Shown: piece after piece, positions 36,388 through 45,847 of the stretch
Layout of the letters: the number at the start of each line of letters is the position of its first letter
Position numbering within the stretch: position 1 is the first letter of the stretch
Source: Methanolobus halotolerans
GTDB lineage: Archaea; Halobacteriota; Methanosarcinia; Methanosarcinales; Methanosarcinaceae
Direction: 5' to 3'
NCBI RefSeq assembly: GCF_004745425.1
Contig: NZ_PGGK01000014.1
Coordinates: 1 to 53,786 of the forward strand
DNA length: 53,786 bases
The notes under the pieces: generated by a model
Told to the model about the DNA's origin: nothing
The model's input: the letters and a program-made list of their open reading frames with translations, nothing else
Database searches by the model: none
Made by a program: the position numbers and the translations under genes

Positions 36388-37221
36388 TTATTTTCCGGGT
36401 GTAAGACTCTGGGTAAGCCTGTCAAGAACGATCGCGATTATAACGATTGCCAGGCCGGCTTCGAACCCCTGCCCGATATTAACTCTCTGAATGCCTACAA
36501 GCACCTGGTATCCCAGTCCGCGTGCACCAATCATAGCTGCGATCACAACCATTGAAAGGGACAGCATAATACACTGGTTAACCCCTGCCATGATAGTTGG
36601 AAGTGCTACAGGCAGCTCCACCTTTACCAGTTTCTGTATTGGAGTTGATCCGAATGCATCGGAGACCTCTACTAATTCCACTGGTACCTGCCTTATCCCC
36701 AGATTTGTCAGTCTTATCGCAGGAGGCATTGCAAACACAATTGTTGCAACCAGCCCGGGTACGTTACCAAGCCCGAAGAATATCACAGCCGGGATCAGGT
36801 ACACAAACGATGGCATCGTCTGCATGAAATCGAGTGCAGGCTTTATAATATGGTAAATAAGCTCATTTTTGGCTGACAGGATCCCGAGGGGTATTCCAAT
36901 AGCAAGGACAACCAACGCCGATGACAGAACAAGAGCCAGTGTCTCCATTGAAAGGTTCCAGAGGTTCATTGAATCTATCAACAGGAAGCCTAATGCAGTC
37001 CCGATCGCAAGTCCTGCCTTTCGCTTTGTCAGGAAGTAGACAAGCAAGGATATAGCGACTGTAAAGGCAACTGGGGGCAGGAACATTAAGACATCCCTTA
37101 GTCCTGATATCAACACATCTATGAACTCACTGAAAATATCAAGCAGGAATCCGAAGTAATCATTGATCCAGTATACTATGTACTCAACAATTTCTCCGAT
37201 GTGTAATGAAGGCATGACCAT
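36388..37221 (-). CDS. proW: glycine betaine ABC transporter permease (ProW/OpuAB type)
   Basis: A 277-residue inner-membrane permease with about six or seven helices. It shows the ABC permease coupling motif (EVSDAFGSTPIQKLVKVELPVALPTIMAG) and the QTMPSFVYLIPAV segment characteristic of the ProW/OpuAB group. It forms the channel for osmolyte uptake. The start overlaps the last base of the ATPase stop (TAATG-type junction), so the two are translationally coupled. Confidence 0.93.
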   Translation of the reverse strand: MVMPSLHIGEIVEYIVYWINDYFGFLLDIFSEFIDVLISGLRDVLMFLPPVAFTVAISLLVYFLTKRKAGLAIGTALGFLLIDSMNLWNLSMETLALVLSSALVVLAIGIPLGILSAKNELIYHIIKPALDFMQTMPSFVYLIPAVIFFGLGNVPGLVATIVFAMPPAIRLTNLGIRQVPVELVEVSDAFGSTPIQKLVKVELPVALPTIMAGVNQCIMLSLSMVVIAAMIGARGLGYQVLVGIQRVNIGQGFEAGLAIVIIAIVLDRLTQSLTPGK

Positions 37222-38471
37222 TATTGACCGGCCTCCTCTGCTTTTATATTATTCTCATCGATCGTATTGCTTGCTGTACTAATCTCAGAGGTCTCGGGAT
37301 ATTCTTCCACTTCGGTAATGGCAAGTGCTCCAAGTACACTACCTCTTACGATTATTCCTCTGAGCTTACCAGTCCCTTCAACAACAGGAAGGGGGAATTG
37401 GATCTCTGCTATTACTGGAATGATCTCTTTTAAAGGAGTGTCGAGTTGCACTCTGGGAAAATCAGCAATAAGTACATCGCTTATCTTTTTCTTTTCCTTC
37501 AATGCAGTTACTACGTCATCAATAAGAATGATCCCCTGTAGTATCTTATCCGGGTCGACGACAAAAATAGATGAGATTCCGTGTTTCTTCATCAACTGGA
37601 TGGCGACGCTAAGTCCCGAATTAATTGAAACGACAGGTTCCGGCCGTTTCATTACATTTTCTGCAGTCAGTATCTTTGTACGGTCCACACCAGCCACGAA
37701 CTCTGAAACATAGTCATCTGCCGGTGAGGTGAGTATCTCTTCGGGAGTGCCTATCTGTGCAATGTACCCATCCTTCATTATGGCGATCCTGTCCCCAAGT
37801 TTGAGAGCTTCATCAAGGTCGTGGGATACAAAGACAATGGTCTTCTTCATCTTGTTCTGAAGTGCCACCAGTTCATCCTGCATCTCTGCCCTGATTAGTG
37901 GGTCCAGGGCGCTGAATGCTTCATCCATTAGCAGGACATCAGGGTCAGTTGCAAGAGCCCTTGCAAGTCCGACTCGTTGTTGCATACCTCCGCTAAGCTC
38001 GGAAGTAGTGCTTTGCTCGTACCCCTTAAGGCCTACCGTGTTAATGGCTTCTTCGGCATGCGAGTAGCGTTCATCCTTGGAGACTCCCTGTATCTCCAGC
38101 CCGAAAGCTACATTGTCTATAACCGTCCGGTGGGGCAACAGGGCAAAGCTCTGGAACACCATGGTCATTTTGTTTCTGCGTATATTACGTAGTTCCTCGG
38201 TATTCATACCTGCAATATCATCACCATCGACGAGGATGTGACCGCTGGTAGGGGATATAAGTCTGTTGAGACACCGCAGAAGTGTGGATTTCCCTGAACC
38301 TGAGAGTCCCATTAGTACGAATGTCTCACCTTCGTAGACATCAAAGTTAACATCATAAAGACCCACTGTCTGTTTTGTCTTCTCCAGGATCTCTTGCTTT
38401 GATAAGCCTTTCTCCACCATTGAAAGAGCCTTTTGGGGTTGTTTCCCGAAAATCTTAACAAGATTTCTCAC
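37221..38471 (-). CDS. proV: glycine betaine ABC transporter ATPase with tandem CBS domains (ProV/OpuAA type)
   Basis: A 416-residue ATPase. Walker A is GLSGSGKST, the signature is LSGGMQQRVGLARAL, and Walker B is VLLMDEAFSALDP. Two CBS domains follow (about residues 275-385), which in OpuA sense internal ionic strength and gate transport. The C-terminus is acidic. The GTG start at 38471 is doubtful: codons upstream still read in family frame (KIEVRNLVKIFG). GAGGT lies six bases before an in-frame ATT with no ATG available, so a non-standard start is possible. Expression is probably induced by salt, but no operator is recognisable. Confidence 0.93.
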   Translation of the reverse strand: MRNLVKIFGKQPQKALSMVEKGLSKQEILEKTKQTVGLYDVNFDVYEGETFVLMGLSGSGKSTLLRCLNRLISPTSGHILVDGDDIAGMNTEELRNIRRNKMTMVFQSFALLPHRTVIDNVAFGLEIQGVSKDERYSHAEEAINTVGLKGYEQSTTSELSGGMQQRVGLARALATDPDVLLMDEAFSALDPLIRAEMQDELVALQNKMKKTIVFVSHDLDEALKLGDRIAIMKDGYIAQIGTPEEILTSPADDYVSEFVAGVDRTKILTAENVMKRPEPVVSINSGLSVAIQLMKKHGISSIFVVDPDKILQGIILIDDVVTALKEKKKISDVLIADFPRVQLDTPLKEIIPVIAEIQFPLPVVEGTGKLRGIIVRGSVLGALAITEVEEYPETSEISTASNTIDENNIKAEEAGQ

Positions 38472-38925
38472 TTCTATCTTTTTATTCTGAATAGTTATAC
38501 CTCAGGTGAATATCGTTTTGTGGATTTATGATTATTTATGATTACTATACTAAATGATTTTGTTATTCTATATTAGCGTTTCGATTTGTTCATATAAAAA
38601 TCTACCCTGATAGAACTCTTTTTCCTTAAAGAGGTTTTATTATGGGATTTATTCTTACTTATACCTTCGGAACAAGCTATTTATGTGAGCGCTTTTGCCA
38701 GAAGATGATCAATTGATCGTCAGCATATGATAGTGGATATTTACTGCAGAACAGATGACCGTTTCGGGAAATTAAATCCATAAAATATATACACATATAT
38801 ATAAATAAATAAGTACAATAAAATTAAAGATAGAAAATAAAAAAGGATTTTATTGTCTGTGATCTGCAGTCACAGAACAATTGCAAGTATCCTTCTGTTA
38901 AAGACCTTTATGGCCGGTTCCTGAA
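38472..38925. other. gene-free spacer between the betaine operon and pdaD
   Basis: A 454-base AT-rich spacer upstream of the betaine operon and downstream of pdaD, both on the minus strand. It ends at the pdaD side with a clear terminator (described separately). ATATATACACATATATATAAATAA near 38785-38810 is low-complexity AT sequence and could include the operon promoter. I see no ORF of useful size. Confidence 0.35.
38838..38881 (-). terminator. terminator after pdaD
   Basis: CTGTGA (38857-38862) pairs with TCACAG (38870-38875) around TCTGCAG. The stem is extended by ATTGT/ACAAT with one bulged base. Read on the minus strand it is followed by AATAAAATCCTTTTTTATTTT. The position, 45 bases after the pdaD stop, supports a terminator. 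Confidence 0.6.
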
Positions 38926-39468
38926 TTATTCAATGAATACCATTGCAGCCACAACTGTGGTCCACTTACCGCCAGCATCTCCGTGGGCTGTCTGGCAATA
39001 GTGGGTCGTATCTATAATATGTCCGCTTGCTTTGTAGACCTGCTCCCTTTCGTGCCAGGCAGAATCCGCATCGAACTCTACACCCAGGGTAGTTGCAAGC
39101 ATTGTTGCCGCAAGGTCCTCAGCATATTCTCCTGCTTTTTCCTCATCCTCTCCATATGAATGGTGTTCGGATATGTAACCATAGTTCTGCTCATTGACAG
39201 GAACAGCAGTACCCACAGCAGCAGCTACAAGCCTGTGAGGTTCGTTTGTATCGTTACGTGCCAGGACACAATGTACTATCTCGCCAGCCCCTATCTCTTT
39301 TAGTCCTTCATCTCTCGGGACTATCTTGCAGTTCGGGGGGAGTATGCTGGATACTGTAACAAGGTTGTATTTCTCAATTTTTGCAGCCCGTAAAGCAATC
39401 TCGAATGATGCCAGTCTGTCTTTGTGAACGCCGAAACCTTTAGTTAAAAATGCCTTTTTAGGTGCCAT
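38926..39468 (-). CDS. pdaD: pyruvoyl-dependent arginine decarboxylase
   Basis: PdaD decarboxylates arginine to agmatine, the first step of archaeal polyamine synthesis. The 180-residue proenzyme self-cleaves between S40 and S41 in VTVSSILPPN, turning S41 into the catalytic pyruvoyl group. The conserved GYISEHHSYGE and a late EREQVYKASG motif are present. Length is typical. It is monocistronic, flanked by long spacers and followed by a hairpin terminator. Confidence 0.95.
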   Translation of the reverse strand: MAPKKAFLTKGFGVHKDRLASFEIALRAAKIEKYNLVTVSSILPPNCKIVPRDEGLKEIGAGEIVHCVLARNDTNEPHRLVAAAVGTAVPVNEQNYGYISEHHSYGEDEEKAGEYAEDLAATMLATTLGVEFDADSAWHEREQVYKASGHIIDTTHYCQTAHGDAGGKWTTVVAAMVFIE

Positions 39469-39738
39469 ATTAAATCACTCTTTATATTTAAACTACCAAA
39501 CCGTAATTCACTAGTGTCCTATATTGACTCCCGTTTATACATGAACTTGTTTTATCAATCTAATGGTTGCAGAAAGGCTAAAAGTCAACAAGATGTATGG
39601 CTTATGTTAAAACTTTACTTTCATTTCTTCCAAACATAGCTGGTTAAACAGTTTTTAAGGATACATTCCTGTTTAACAATAGGACTATAAGACGGGGTTA
39701 ATTAATATGAGAACATTTTAAGCTATGGGTTAGATCTC

Positions 39739-40461
39739 GTGCATGTATTTGTGGGAACTAGCGGATGGTATTATGAGTGGAACAGAGCCAAAAGCCTGGA
39801 TTGGTTCGTAAGCAACTCCGGCCTGAACTCTGTGGAACTGAATTCAAGTTTCTATCGTTTCCCCTCTCTGCATAATGTAAAAAGCTGGGCCCGGAAGGGG
39901 AAGGATCTCAGATGGAGTGTAAAAGTTAACCGTTCGGTGACCCATAACCACATGTTCAATGACGAGGCACTTGAAATTTGGACCCGGTTCAGGGAACTTT
40001 TCGAGCCGCTTGACGAGTTTATCGATTACTATCTGTTCCAGGCCCCTCCCCGATTCAGAAATCTAGACCGTATAATTGAATTTGCTCAAAATGCAGACAT
40101 GGGTGAGAGATTCGCGTTTGAGATACGCAACCGTGAGCTATTGGGAAATGATGACAAATGCAATGAACTGGCAGAAAAGGTAACATTGGTATCTGTAGAT
40201 TCCCCCGATTTCCGGAACAGGATATTTCCCGGCAAAAATCTCTATTTGCGCATGCATGGCAGGGAAGAATGGTATCAGTACGATTATTCCGAACAGGAAC
40301 TAAACGAAATTTCAGCTCATATAAGCAAAACCGGGCCAGAAAGAATAAATGTTTATTTCAACAACAACCATAATATGTTAAACAATGCAAGGAGAATGCT
40401 GGATATGGTGGATGGTGCGCATCGGCATTCAACGGTACAGGAGCATATATCTGATTATTGA
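39739..40461 (+). CDS. DUF72 family protein
   Basis: A 240-residue TIM-barrel-like protein of the DUF72 family (YecE-like). Typical motifs are VGTSGWYYEW at the start, VELNSSFYRFP, WSVKVNRSVTH, and a C-terminal VYFNNNHNMLNNARRM. The family is widespread, and its biochemical role is not established. It starts with GTG at 39739 and has no strong ribosome-binding site. Its stop is next to the convergent stop of the large VWA gene. Confidence 0.9.
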   Translation: MHVFVGTSGWYYEWNRAKSLDWFVSNSGLNSVELNSSFYRFPSLHNVKSWARKGKDLRWSVKVNRSVTHNHMFNDEALEIWTRFRELFEPLDEFIDYYLFQAPPRFRNLDRIIEFAQNADMGERFAFEIRNRELLGNDDKCNELAEKVTLVSVDSPDFRNRIFPGKNLYLRMHGREEWYQYDYSEQELNEISAHISKTGPERINVYFNNNHNMLNNARRMLDMVDGAHRHSTVQEHISDY

Positions 40462-40462
40462 T

Positions 40463-43400
40463 TCAGGTAGTGATTCGCTTGTACAACATTGGGAGACTCT
40501 CTGGAAGCGATCTGGCATCATCTATTATCGTGTAGCCTACGCCGGAGAATATATTGTCCAGGTATTTTCCGGGATTGGAATCCACTGTTATGCAGAAGAA
40601 ATGTATCCCCCTGGCATTGCCTTCCTCTATTGCGACCCTGGTATCTTCCTCCGCAATTTTACCCTGATAAGCACCTTCTCCCTGGCATGTATCAAAGGGC
40701 TCTCCGTCGGAAAGCAGCACCATGATCTTTGTCCGTGCATCGACCTGCTCCAGTTTATTGAAAGAATGGCGGATGGCAGGTCCCAGACGGGTATTGGACA
40801 CCGGTTCCAGCAGACTGATCCTGCGTTCAACGTTGTCGGATAGTTCCTCATCGAACTCTTTTATAATGAAATACTCGACATCATCCCTTGTCTGGCCGGA
40901 AAAGGCATAAATGGCGTATTTGTCCCCTATACTCTCAAGAGCCTGTATCAGAATGGTAAGTGAGTCCTTCTCCACATCCACGATACTCTTCCCTTCTGCA
41001 CCCAGCAGTTTCCTGGTAGAATAACTGACGTCGATCAGGAACAGGGTTGCAACATCCCTTTCATGCTTGTCCCACCTGAGGTAGAGCCGGTCATCGGGAT
41101 TTATTCCGCACCTTTTCTCGATCAGGGCGTCGATAAAGGCGTCAATATCCACCTCAGTACCATCTGTTTGCTCTCTCATCCTGCGGAACGCCTCCGGCTT
41201 CATTCTGCTGAATATACGCTGTATGAGTGCGATCTCGTTCCTGTAGCGCTCGGAAGCATCCCTGTAATAGTCACTGGATGTGCCTACAGGCTCGATCTCA
41301 TTGACGGTACACCAGTCCGGTCTATAGTCATTTATTACGGCATCCCACTCATCATAACTGTAACTGCCCCGTATTTTCCAGTTCTTGTCCTTTGCATAGG
41401 TGGACTGGCGACTGACCTTTTCCTCTTTTGGCCTCTCTCTTTCTGCTGTCAGGTCAGTCTCGCTTTCGGGAATGAATTTCTTGATGATATTTTCGTGCGA
41501 TCTGGATGCAAGAGGATCCTTCTTGCCATATGCCCCGACACCTATGCCCCGATAATCGATATTCTTCAGTATCTCGTAATCCTTTGATCCCAGCGGACCC
41601 AGGTGGTCATCCAGTATGGTATAGATCATGAAAGTCATATAAAGGGAATCAAGGATTGATGATTCCTGTTGCAGTATCTTCTCTTTCAATAAGCCCCTGA
41701 TCTCATCCAGCATTCCTTCTGTCTCTTCACTGATATCGTATGCAGGTCCATGGCCTGTTGAGATCCACAATAGTGACTCCATGAATTCCTCAATGTCTCC
41801 GGCGGGAGCCGGTCTGGAAAGGAGCATCTGGTGTCTGATATCCTCAAGGTCTGAGCGTACTCCCCTGTAATGCTCCATTATCATGTGTTCGACCCTTGCA
41901 TCCTCCAAAAGGCCCAGTATGGTACCTGCAAGTGCTTCATTAGGGTACATGGCAATGATATCAGCGATATCGGTAAGATCTTCCGGACGTTGCTCCGATA
42001 TGTAATTTCCTTTATCAGTGGTCCCGTATCTTTCTCTGATCTCAGTTATCAGTCCAGCTGAATTATCCATGGGGACCTTGTGGGAGCTGAACTGCGTATG
42101 TCCCACTTCGTGCATTATACTAAGTTTGTAGATCCTGAAGTTGTCTTCAAAACCACCGTATTTCCAGATACGGGGTGCAAGGTAGATGGTCCTGCCTGCA
42201 ATTACGGGGTTTATAATGTCCGCCTCTTCCTCCAGTTGCAGTATCTTTTTGGAAAGGATGTTGAAGCTGACCCCGGAGAGGCCCAGTGCATAGTACCTGA
42301 GTATACCTGCAACCTTTTCAAGAGCTGCCGATCCGGTGAGTTCTTCAACGAATTCCTTTGAGCTCTTTGATCCCAGGGAGAAATAAGGCCTTCCAAGAGG
42401 CGGATTCTCTTCAAAGATACCTATTCCGTTCAGGGCCCATTCTTCAAGCTCGCTGACATCCAGGTCCACCATAAGTGAGGTGGAGTAGGAAAAATAGTCA
42501 ACTGCCAGTTTTTTGTCATGCACGTACACTTTTATTCCGGTACCTGCCCATTTTCTGATATCCTCAGGCCCGATTTTTTCAACTGCCTCCGGAAGGTTCT
42601 CAAAGAACACACCTGCAAGTAGCCAGTCTTTATCAAGCAGTATGTGTGCAGTTTTAAAAAGCTCATCGTGATACAAAGGGTTAGTTTTTCTCAGGGCCTT
42701 GGTGAAATTCCTGTAATAACCCGATCCAAAAGTACGGCTTTGCTTTGAGATGTCTTCTCCAATAACCACCCACTCATCGAACTTCTCTCTTGTCAGGAAT
42801 TCCAGGGCATCGGGTGCATTCTCAAAGTATTTTTCCACACACTCGGGGTTGATGAGTGCAAGCCGGATACCTATGTCAAGTAACAGATTCCTCTTATCAC
42901 TGTCCAGGATACCGGAATATCTTTCCAGACCTTTGAAGCTGCCGTAAATGAAAGCCTCAAGAGCTTTTTTATTGCCTGACAGAGAGTTAATGGCTTTGTC
43001 GGTCCATTCAGTCAGTCCTTCTGCTTCGATGCTATCCAGAATATCGGGGCTTCTGTTCAGGAAGGAGATTGCGGCATCATTATCTGACTTTGCCAGCCTG
43101 GAAGCTTCGTTCACCCACATATTGAAGTCATTGTCATTCAGTAGTCCCAGAGCCCGGGGCGAGTTCATGAAAAGTGTGAATATTGTCTGTCTATCGTGTT
43201 CAAGAAAAATATTAAGTGCCTCAAGAAGTGTTCTGATCCGCTGCGGTCGTACCTGATAGAATATTTCTGCACTGGAGTCTATGATATCCACTGCGGTAAT
43301 CCAGTGGATCCTGAGCATATGTTCTATAATGTCACACCACAGCCGGAAGTCTTCTGGAGAGAGCAGTGAATGCAGGTGAGGCAGGTTCTTGAAGTATTCT

Positions 43401-43942
43401 TCAGCAACGTTCACGTTGGCGTCTGCAAATCTCTTACCGGCTGTGACAAGTTCCTCAAAGATGTCAAAATCTGTGGAAACAACAATATTACCGGTATACT
43501 TGAAATAAGCTATCGCCAGCCACTTACTTTTATGTGCATAGGACATACCCTGTTCTGTCCACCTCTCGAGAAGGGGAATGCCTCCCTTTTTCATGATCAG
43601 TACAGATGAATCAAAGAAACCCTCACAACAGGATACGCTCAGGGTCGATGCTTTGTAGGCGAGTTCCAGCCATCTGTAAAAATCATCCCTGGTGCTGAAA
43701 CCATAAACGATTGGCGATGTCCTGAGGTATGCCAGGAGAACCCTTTTTCCGTTCTTCAGGAAGCGTGTTCCAGGGTCCAGTATATCTTTGAGTTCGTCCG
43801 GGCAGAGTCTTTCATACTGTCCTGTAATACCTGAAATATCTTCCCTGTCAAGCCTGGTGAATCTGGATAACATCAGTTCTGACAGTTCTTCTTCTGTAGG
43901 TCCTGTTTGTCGCGAAGTATCCTTTGCCAATGTGAACTTCAC
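40463..43942 (-). CDS. large NorD/CbbO-like VWA protein with N-terminal repeats and HExxH motif
   Basis: A 1159-residue protein. Residues about 60-500 hold a degenerate repeat in which phrases like [19 protein letters not shown] and [19 protein letters not shown] recur (near 72, 183, 259, 294, 372 and 447). Residues about 540-710 contain H611-E-V-G-H615 and a later LLEDARVE (E680), resembling a gluzincin metal site. The C-terminal VWA domain has the MIDAS residues D971-x-S973-x-S975, T1051 and D1079. It partners the AAA+ ATPase whose gene overlaps its start by four bases. Family pairs of this type remodel or activate metalloenzymes (NorQD, CbbQO); the client here is unknown. It has no signal peptide. 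Confidence 0.85.
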   Translation of the reverse strand: MKFTLAKDTSRQTGPTEEELSELMLSRFTRLDREDISGITGQYERLCPDELKDILDPGTRFLKNGKRVLLAYLRTSPIVYGFSTRDDFYRWLELAYKASTLSVSCCEGFFDSSVLIMKKGGIPLLERWTEQGMSYAHKSKWLAIAYFKYTGNIVVSTDFDIFEELVTAGKRFADANVNVAEEYFKNLPHLHSLLSPEDFRLWCDIIEHMLRIHWITAVDIIDSSAEIFYQVRPQRIRTLLEALNIFLEHDRQTIFTLFMNSPRALGLLNDNDFNMWVNEASRLAKSDNDAAISFLNRSPDILDSIEAEGLTEWTDKAINSLSGNKKALEAFIYGSFKGLERYSGILDSDKRNLLLDIGIRLALINPECVEKYFENAPDALEFLTREKFDEWVVIGEDISKQSRTFGSGYYRNFTKALRKTNPLYHDELFKTAHILLDKDWLLAGVFFENLPEAVEKIGPEDIRKWAGTGIKVYVHDKKLAVDYFSYSTSLMVDLDVSELEEWALNGIGIFEENPPLGRPYFSLGSKSSKEFVEELTGSAALEKVAGILRYYALGLSGVSFNILSKKILQLEEEADIINPVIAGRTIYLAPRIWKYGGFEDNFRIYKLSIMHEVGHTQFSSHKVPMDNSAGLITEIRERYGTTDKGNYISEQRPEDLTDIADIIAMYPNEALAGTILGLLEDARVEHMIMEHYRGVRSDLEDIRHQMLLSRPAPAGDIEEFMESLLWISTGHGPAYDISEETEGMLDEIRGLLKEKILQQESSILDSLYMTFMIYTILDDHLGPLGSKDYEILKNIDYRGIGVGAYGKKDPLASRSHENIIKKFIPESETDLTAERERPKEEKVSRQSTYAKDKNWKIRGSYSYDEWDAVINDYRPDWCTVNEIEPVGTSSDYYRDASERYRNEIALIQRIFSRMKPEAFRRMREQTDGTEVDIDAFIDALIEKRCGINPDDRLYLRWDKHERDVATLFLIDVSYSTRKLLGAEGKSIVDVEKDSLTILIQALESIGDKYAIYAFSGQTRDDVEYFIIKEFDEELSDNVERRISLLEPVSNTRLGPAIRHSFNKLEQVDARTKIMVLLSDGEPFDTCQGEGAYQGKIAEEDTRVAIEEGNARGIHFFCITVDSNPGKYLDNIFSGVGYTIIDDARSLPESLPMLYKRITT

Positions 43943-44769
43943 TCCAGGATGGCATATATTATTTCATCTATACTCTTCTGAAGGTCCGGATTATCAGTGA
44001 TTGGCCTTGCCATTGCTATCCTGCATGCCTCCCTTGGGCTTATGCCTTCATGTATCAGCTTGCCTGCATATATCAGAAGGCGTGTGCTCACTCCTTCTTC
44101 AAGCCCATGATGCTTGAAATTACGTATTCTCTGGCCGATCTCCACAAGGTCGCCTGCCATTTTCTCATCCACTCCGCTCTCATGGGCCACGATATGCTTT
44201 TCCAGTCTGGCAGGCGGATAGTCGAACTCAATGGAAACGAACCTTTGCCTGGTGCTCTGTTTAAGATCCTTGACAGCACTCTGGTAACCGGGATTGTAGG
44301 ATATGGCTAACATGAATTCGTCCGGCGCCCTGAGGATCAAACCCAGTTTATCAATAGGGATCATGCGCCTGTCATCTGTTAGCGGATGTATGACAACGAT
44401 GGTGTCTTTCCTGGCTTCCACCACTTCATCCAGGTAACATATGGCTCCGTTCTTGACAGCCTTTGTGAGCGGACCGTCATTCCACTCGACAGAATCGCCC
44501 TTGATCAAAAACCTTCCTACAAGATCGGTTGCAGTCAGGTCCTCATGACATGCAACAGTTATTAGAGGGCGCTTAAGCCGGTATGCCATATATTCCATAA
44601 AACGAGTTTTACCGGATCCTGTGGGCCCCTTGAGGTTGATGGGTAAAAGATTCTTGTAAGCCGCAGTGAATATTTCGACCTCATTACCTACCGGAACATA
44701 GTATGGCTCTTCCTCGATGAGATATTCCTCAACTGGCAACTCTCTGGATAAACAACATTTAGTTGACAT
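43939..44769 (-). CDS. MoxR-family AAA+ ATPase (NorQ/CbbQ-like)
   Basis: A 276-residue AAA+ ATPase of the MoxR/CbbQ/NirQ group. Walker A is GPTGSGKT (48-55). [13 protein letters not shown] is the characteristic following region, and Walker B is ICYLDEV (110-116). A sensor-1 stretch reads [18 protein letters not shown]. It should form a hexamer that uses ATP to act on a target together with the VWA protein encoded immediately downstream (ATGA overlap, four bases). No NO reductase, Rubisco or methanol dehydrogenase gene is in this window. Confidence 0.93.
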   Translation of the reverse strand: MSTKCCLSRELPVEEYLIEEEPYYVPVGNEVEIFTAAYKNLLPINLKGPTGSGKTRFMEYMAYRLKRPLITVACHEDLTATDLVGRFLIKGDSVEWNDGPLTKAVKNGAICYLDEVVEARKDTIVVIHPLTDDRRMIPIDKLGLILRAPDEFMLAISYNPGYQSAVKDLKQSTRQRFVSIEFDYPPARLEKHIVAHESGVDEKMAGDLVEIGQRIRNFKHHGLEEGVSTRLLIYAGKLIHEGISPREACRIAMARPITDNPDLQKSIDEIIYAILE

Positions 44770-44897
44770 GGCATCAGTCCTCTTCTTATATCAGGGAGTT
44801 TGTTCTTCTTTACATATATCTGCTGCTGTGCCGGGATATTTCCTGGCCGGGGAATATAAGTATGATGATCGTTACAACCTTTGTGTTGTGATAAGTG

Positions 44898-45668
44898 TCA
44901 GGAAATTGTTCTTCCCTTCACGCTCCTTTTACTGATCTCGGTGTCAACTTTTACCTTTCTGACAGCAAGGTCTGCAGCCAGTCCCCTGAGCATCCACCGC
45001 AGGGCTGAAGCCTGATGCTGCAATTCATCGGCAAATTCTTTTTTGACAAGGGCCGCAGCTTCCTTGCCTGCAAGTTTTCGCAGCTCTTCTATCCTTATTC
45101 TGGAAAACTGATCCAGGCCCCCGACCTTTAGCTGTGCGAAAGATTTGAACCCTGGTGACGGATCCGTGTTCAACTCGTTTATGCTGATTCTTAGGTGAGG
45201 TTTGACAGAGGCTGTATTTGTATCGGCTATAACTTTTCTTGCAACGGGTATTGCTGCATGTTGCTGACTATCAGGCAGTGCCAGCCTGTCTGCATCACTG
45301 TTCTCACTCCTGGGCACCCATTTGTATCTGATCTTCAGTTTGTTCTTTTTAACAGCTGCTGTTATCTGGCTGTGAAGTTCTGCAAGGTTCGGGTTGTTGA
45401 TCTTCCACTTTCCCGCCATCTGGTTGATGACCAGTTTGCTGTCCCCACATACCTGAAGTGGTCCCTTGCCACCGAGGTCCGTGTAGTTTAGAATACCTTC
45501 CTTAAGTGCTGTGTATTCCGCAACATTATTAGTGTTGGAAGGGGAACCTTTTATCTCTTTTCTCCCTTGTGTGCAGGGTTTTTTGTTTTTCCAGCTGATG
45601 ACCCATCCAAATCCCATCCTTCCTCCGGGATTGGGGTTGCATGAGCCATCAAAGTTAAGTTGGTCCAT
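44898..45668 (-). CDS. rnhA: RNase H1-like protein with a C-terminal extension
   Basis: Residues 1-135 are an RNase H1 domain with the acidic catalytic set D7 (NFDGSCNPNPGG), E51 (NNVAEYTALKEG), D76 (VCGDSKLVINQ) and D127 (SENSDADRLA). It should cut the RNA strand of RNA-DNA hybrids. Residues about 136-256 are a basic, lysine- and arginine-rich extension with ISINELN and SPGFKSFAQLKVGGLDQFSRIRIEELR-type helical segments I do not recognise; it may bind nucleic acid. It is divergent from the helicase gene, which is a functional match (R-loop or repair processing). Confidence 0.88.
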   Translation of the reverse strand: MDQLNFDGSCNPNPGGRMGFGWVISWKNKKPCTQGRKEIKGSPSNTNNVAEYTALKEGILNYTDLGGKGPLQVCGDSKLVINQMAGKWKINNPNLAELHSQITAAVKKNKLKIRYKWVPRSENSDADRLALPDSQQHAAIPVARKVIADTNTASVKPHLRISINELNTDPSPGFKSFAQLKVGGLDQFSRIRIEELRKLAGKEAAALVKKEFADELQHQASALRWMLRGLAADLAVRKVKVDTEISKRSVKGRTIS

Positions 45669-45847
45669 GATAACTATGGAACGATGTACTCTTTTTTTAA
45701 TCTACCTGTGTCTGACCAGCAAGCAGGTAAGCCAGGGAAAAGGTTTTTCCCAAAAGAAGTCCAGGGAAGATAATATTCTGGATGAGAGCATTTTATTCCG
45801 GATAAGAGTATTTACTCATTTTCCCTACATCACGGAGCTTTATAGGA

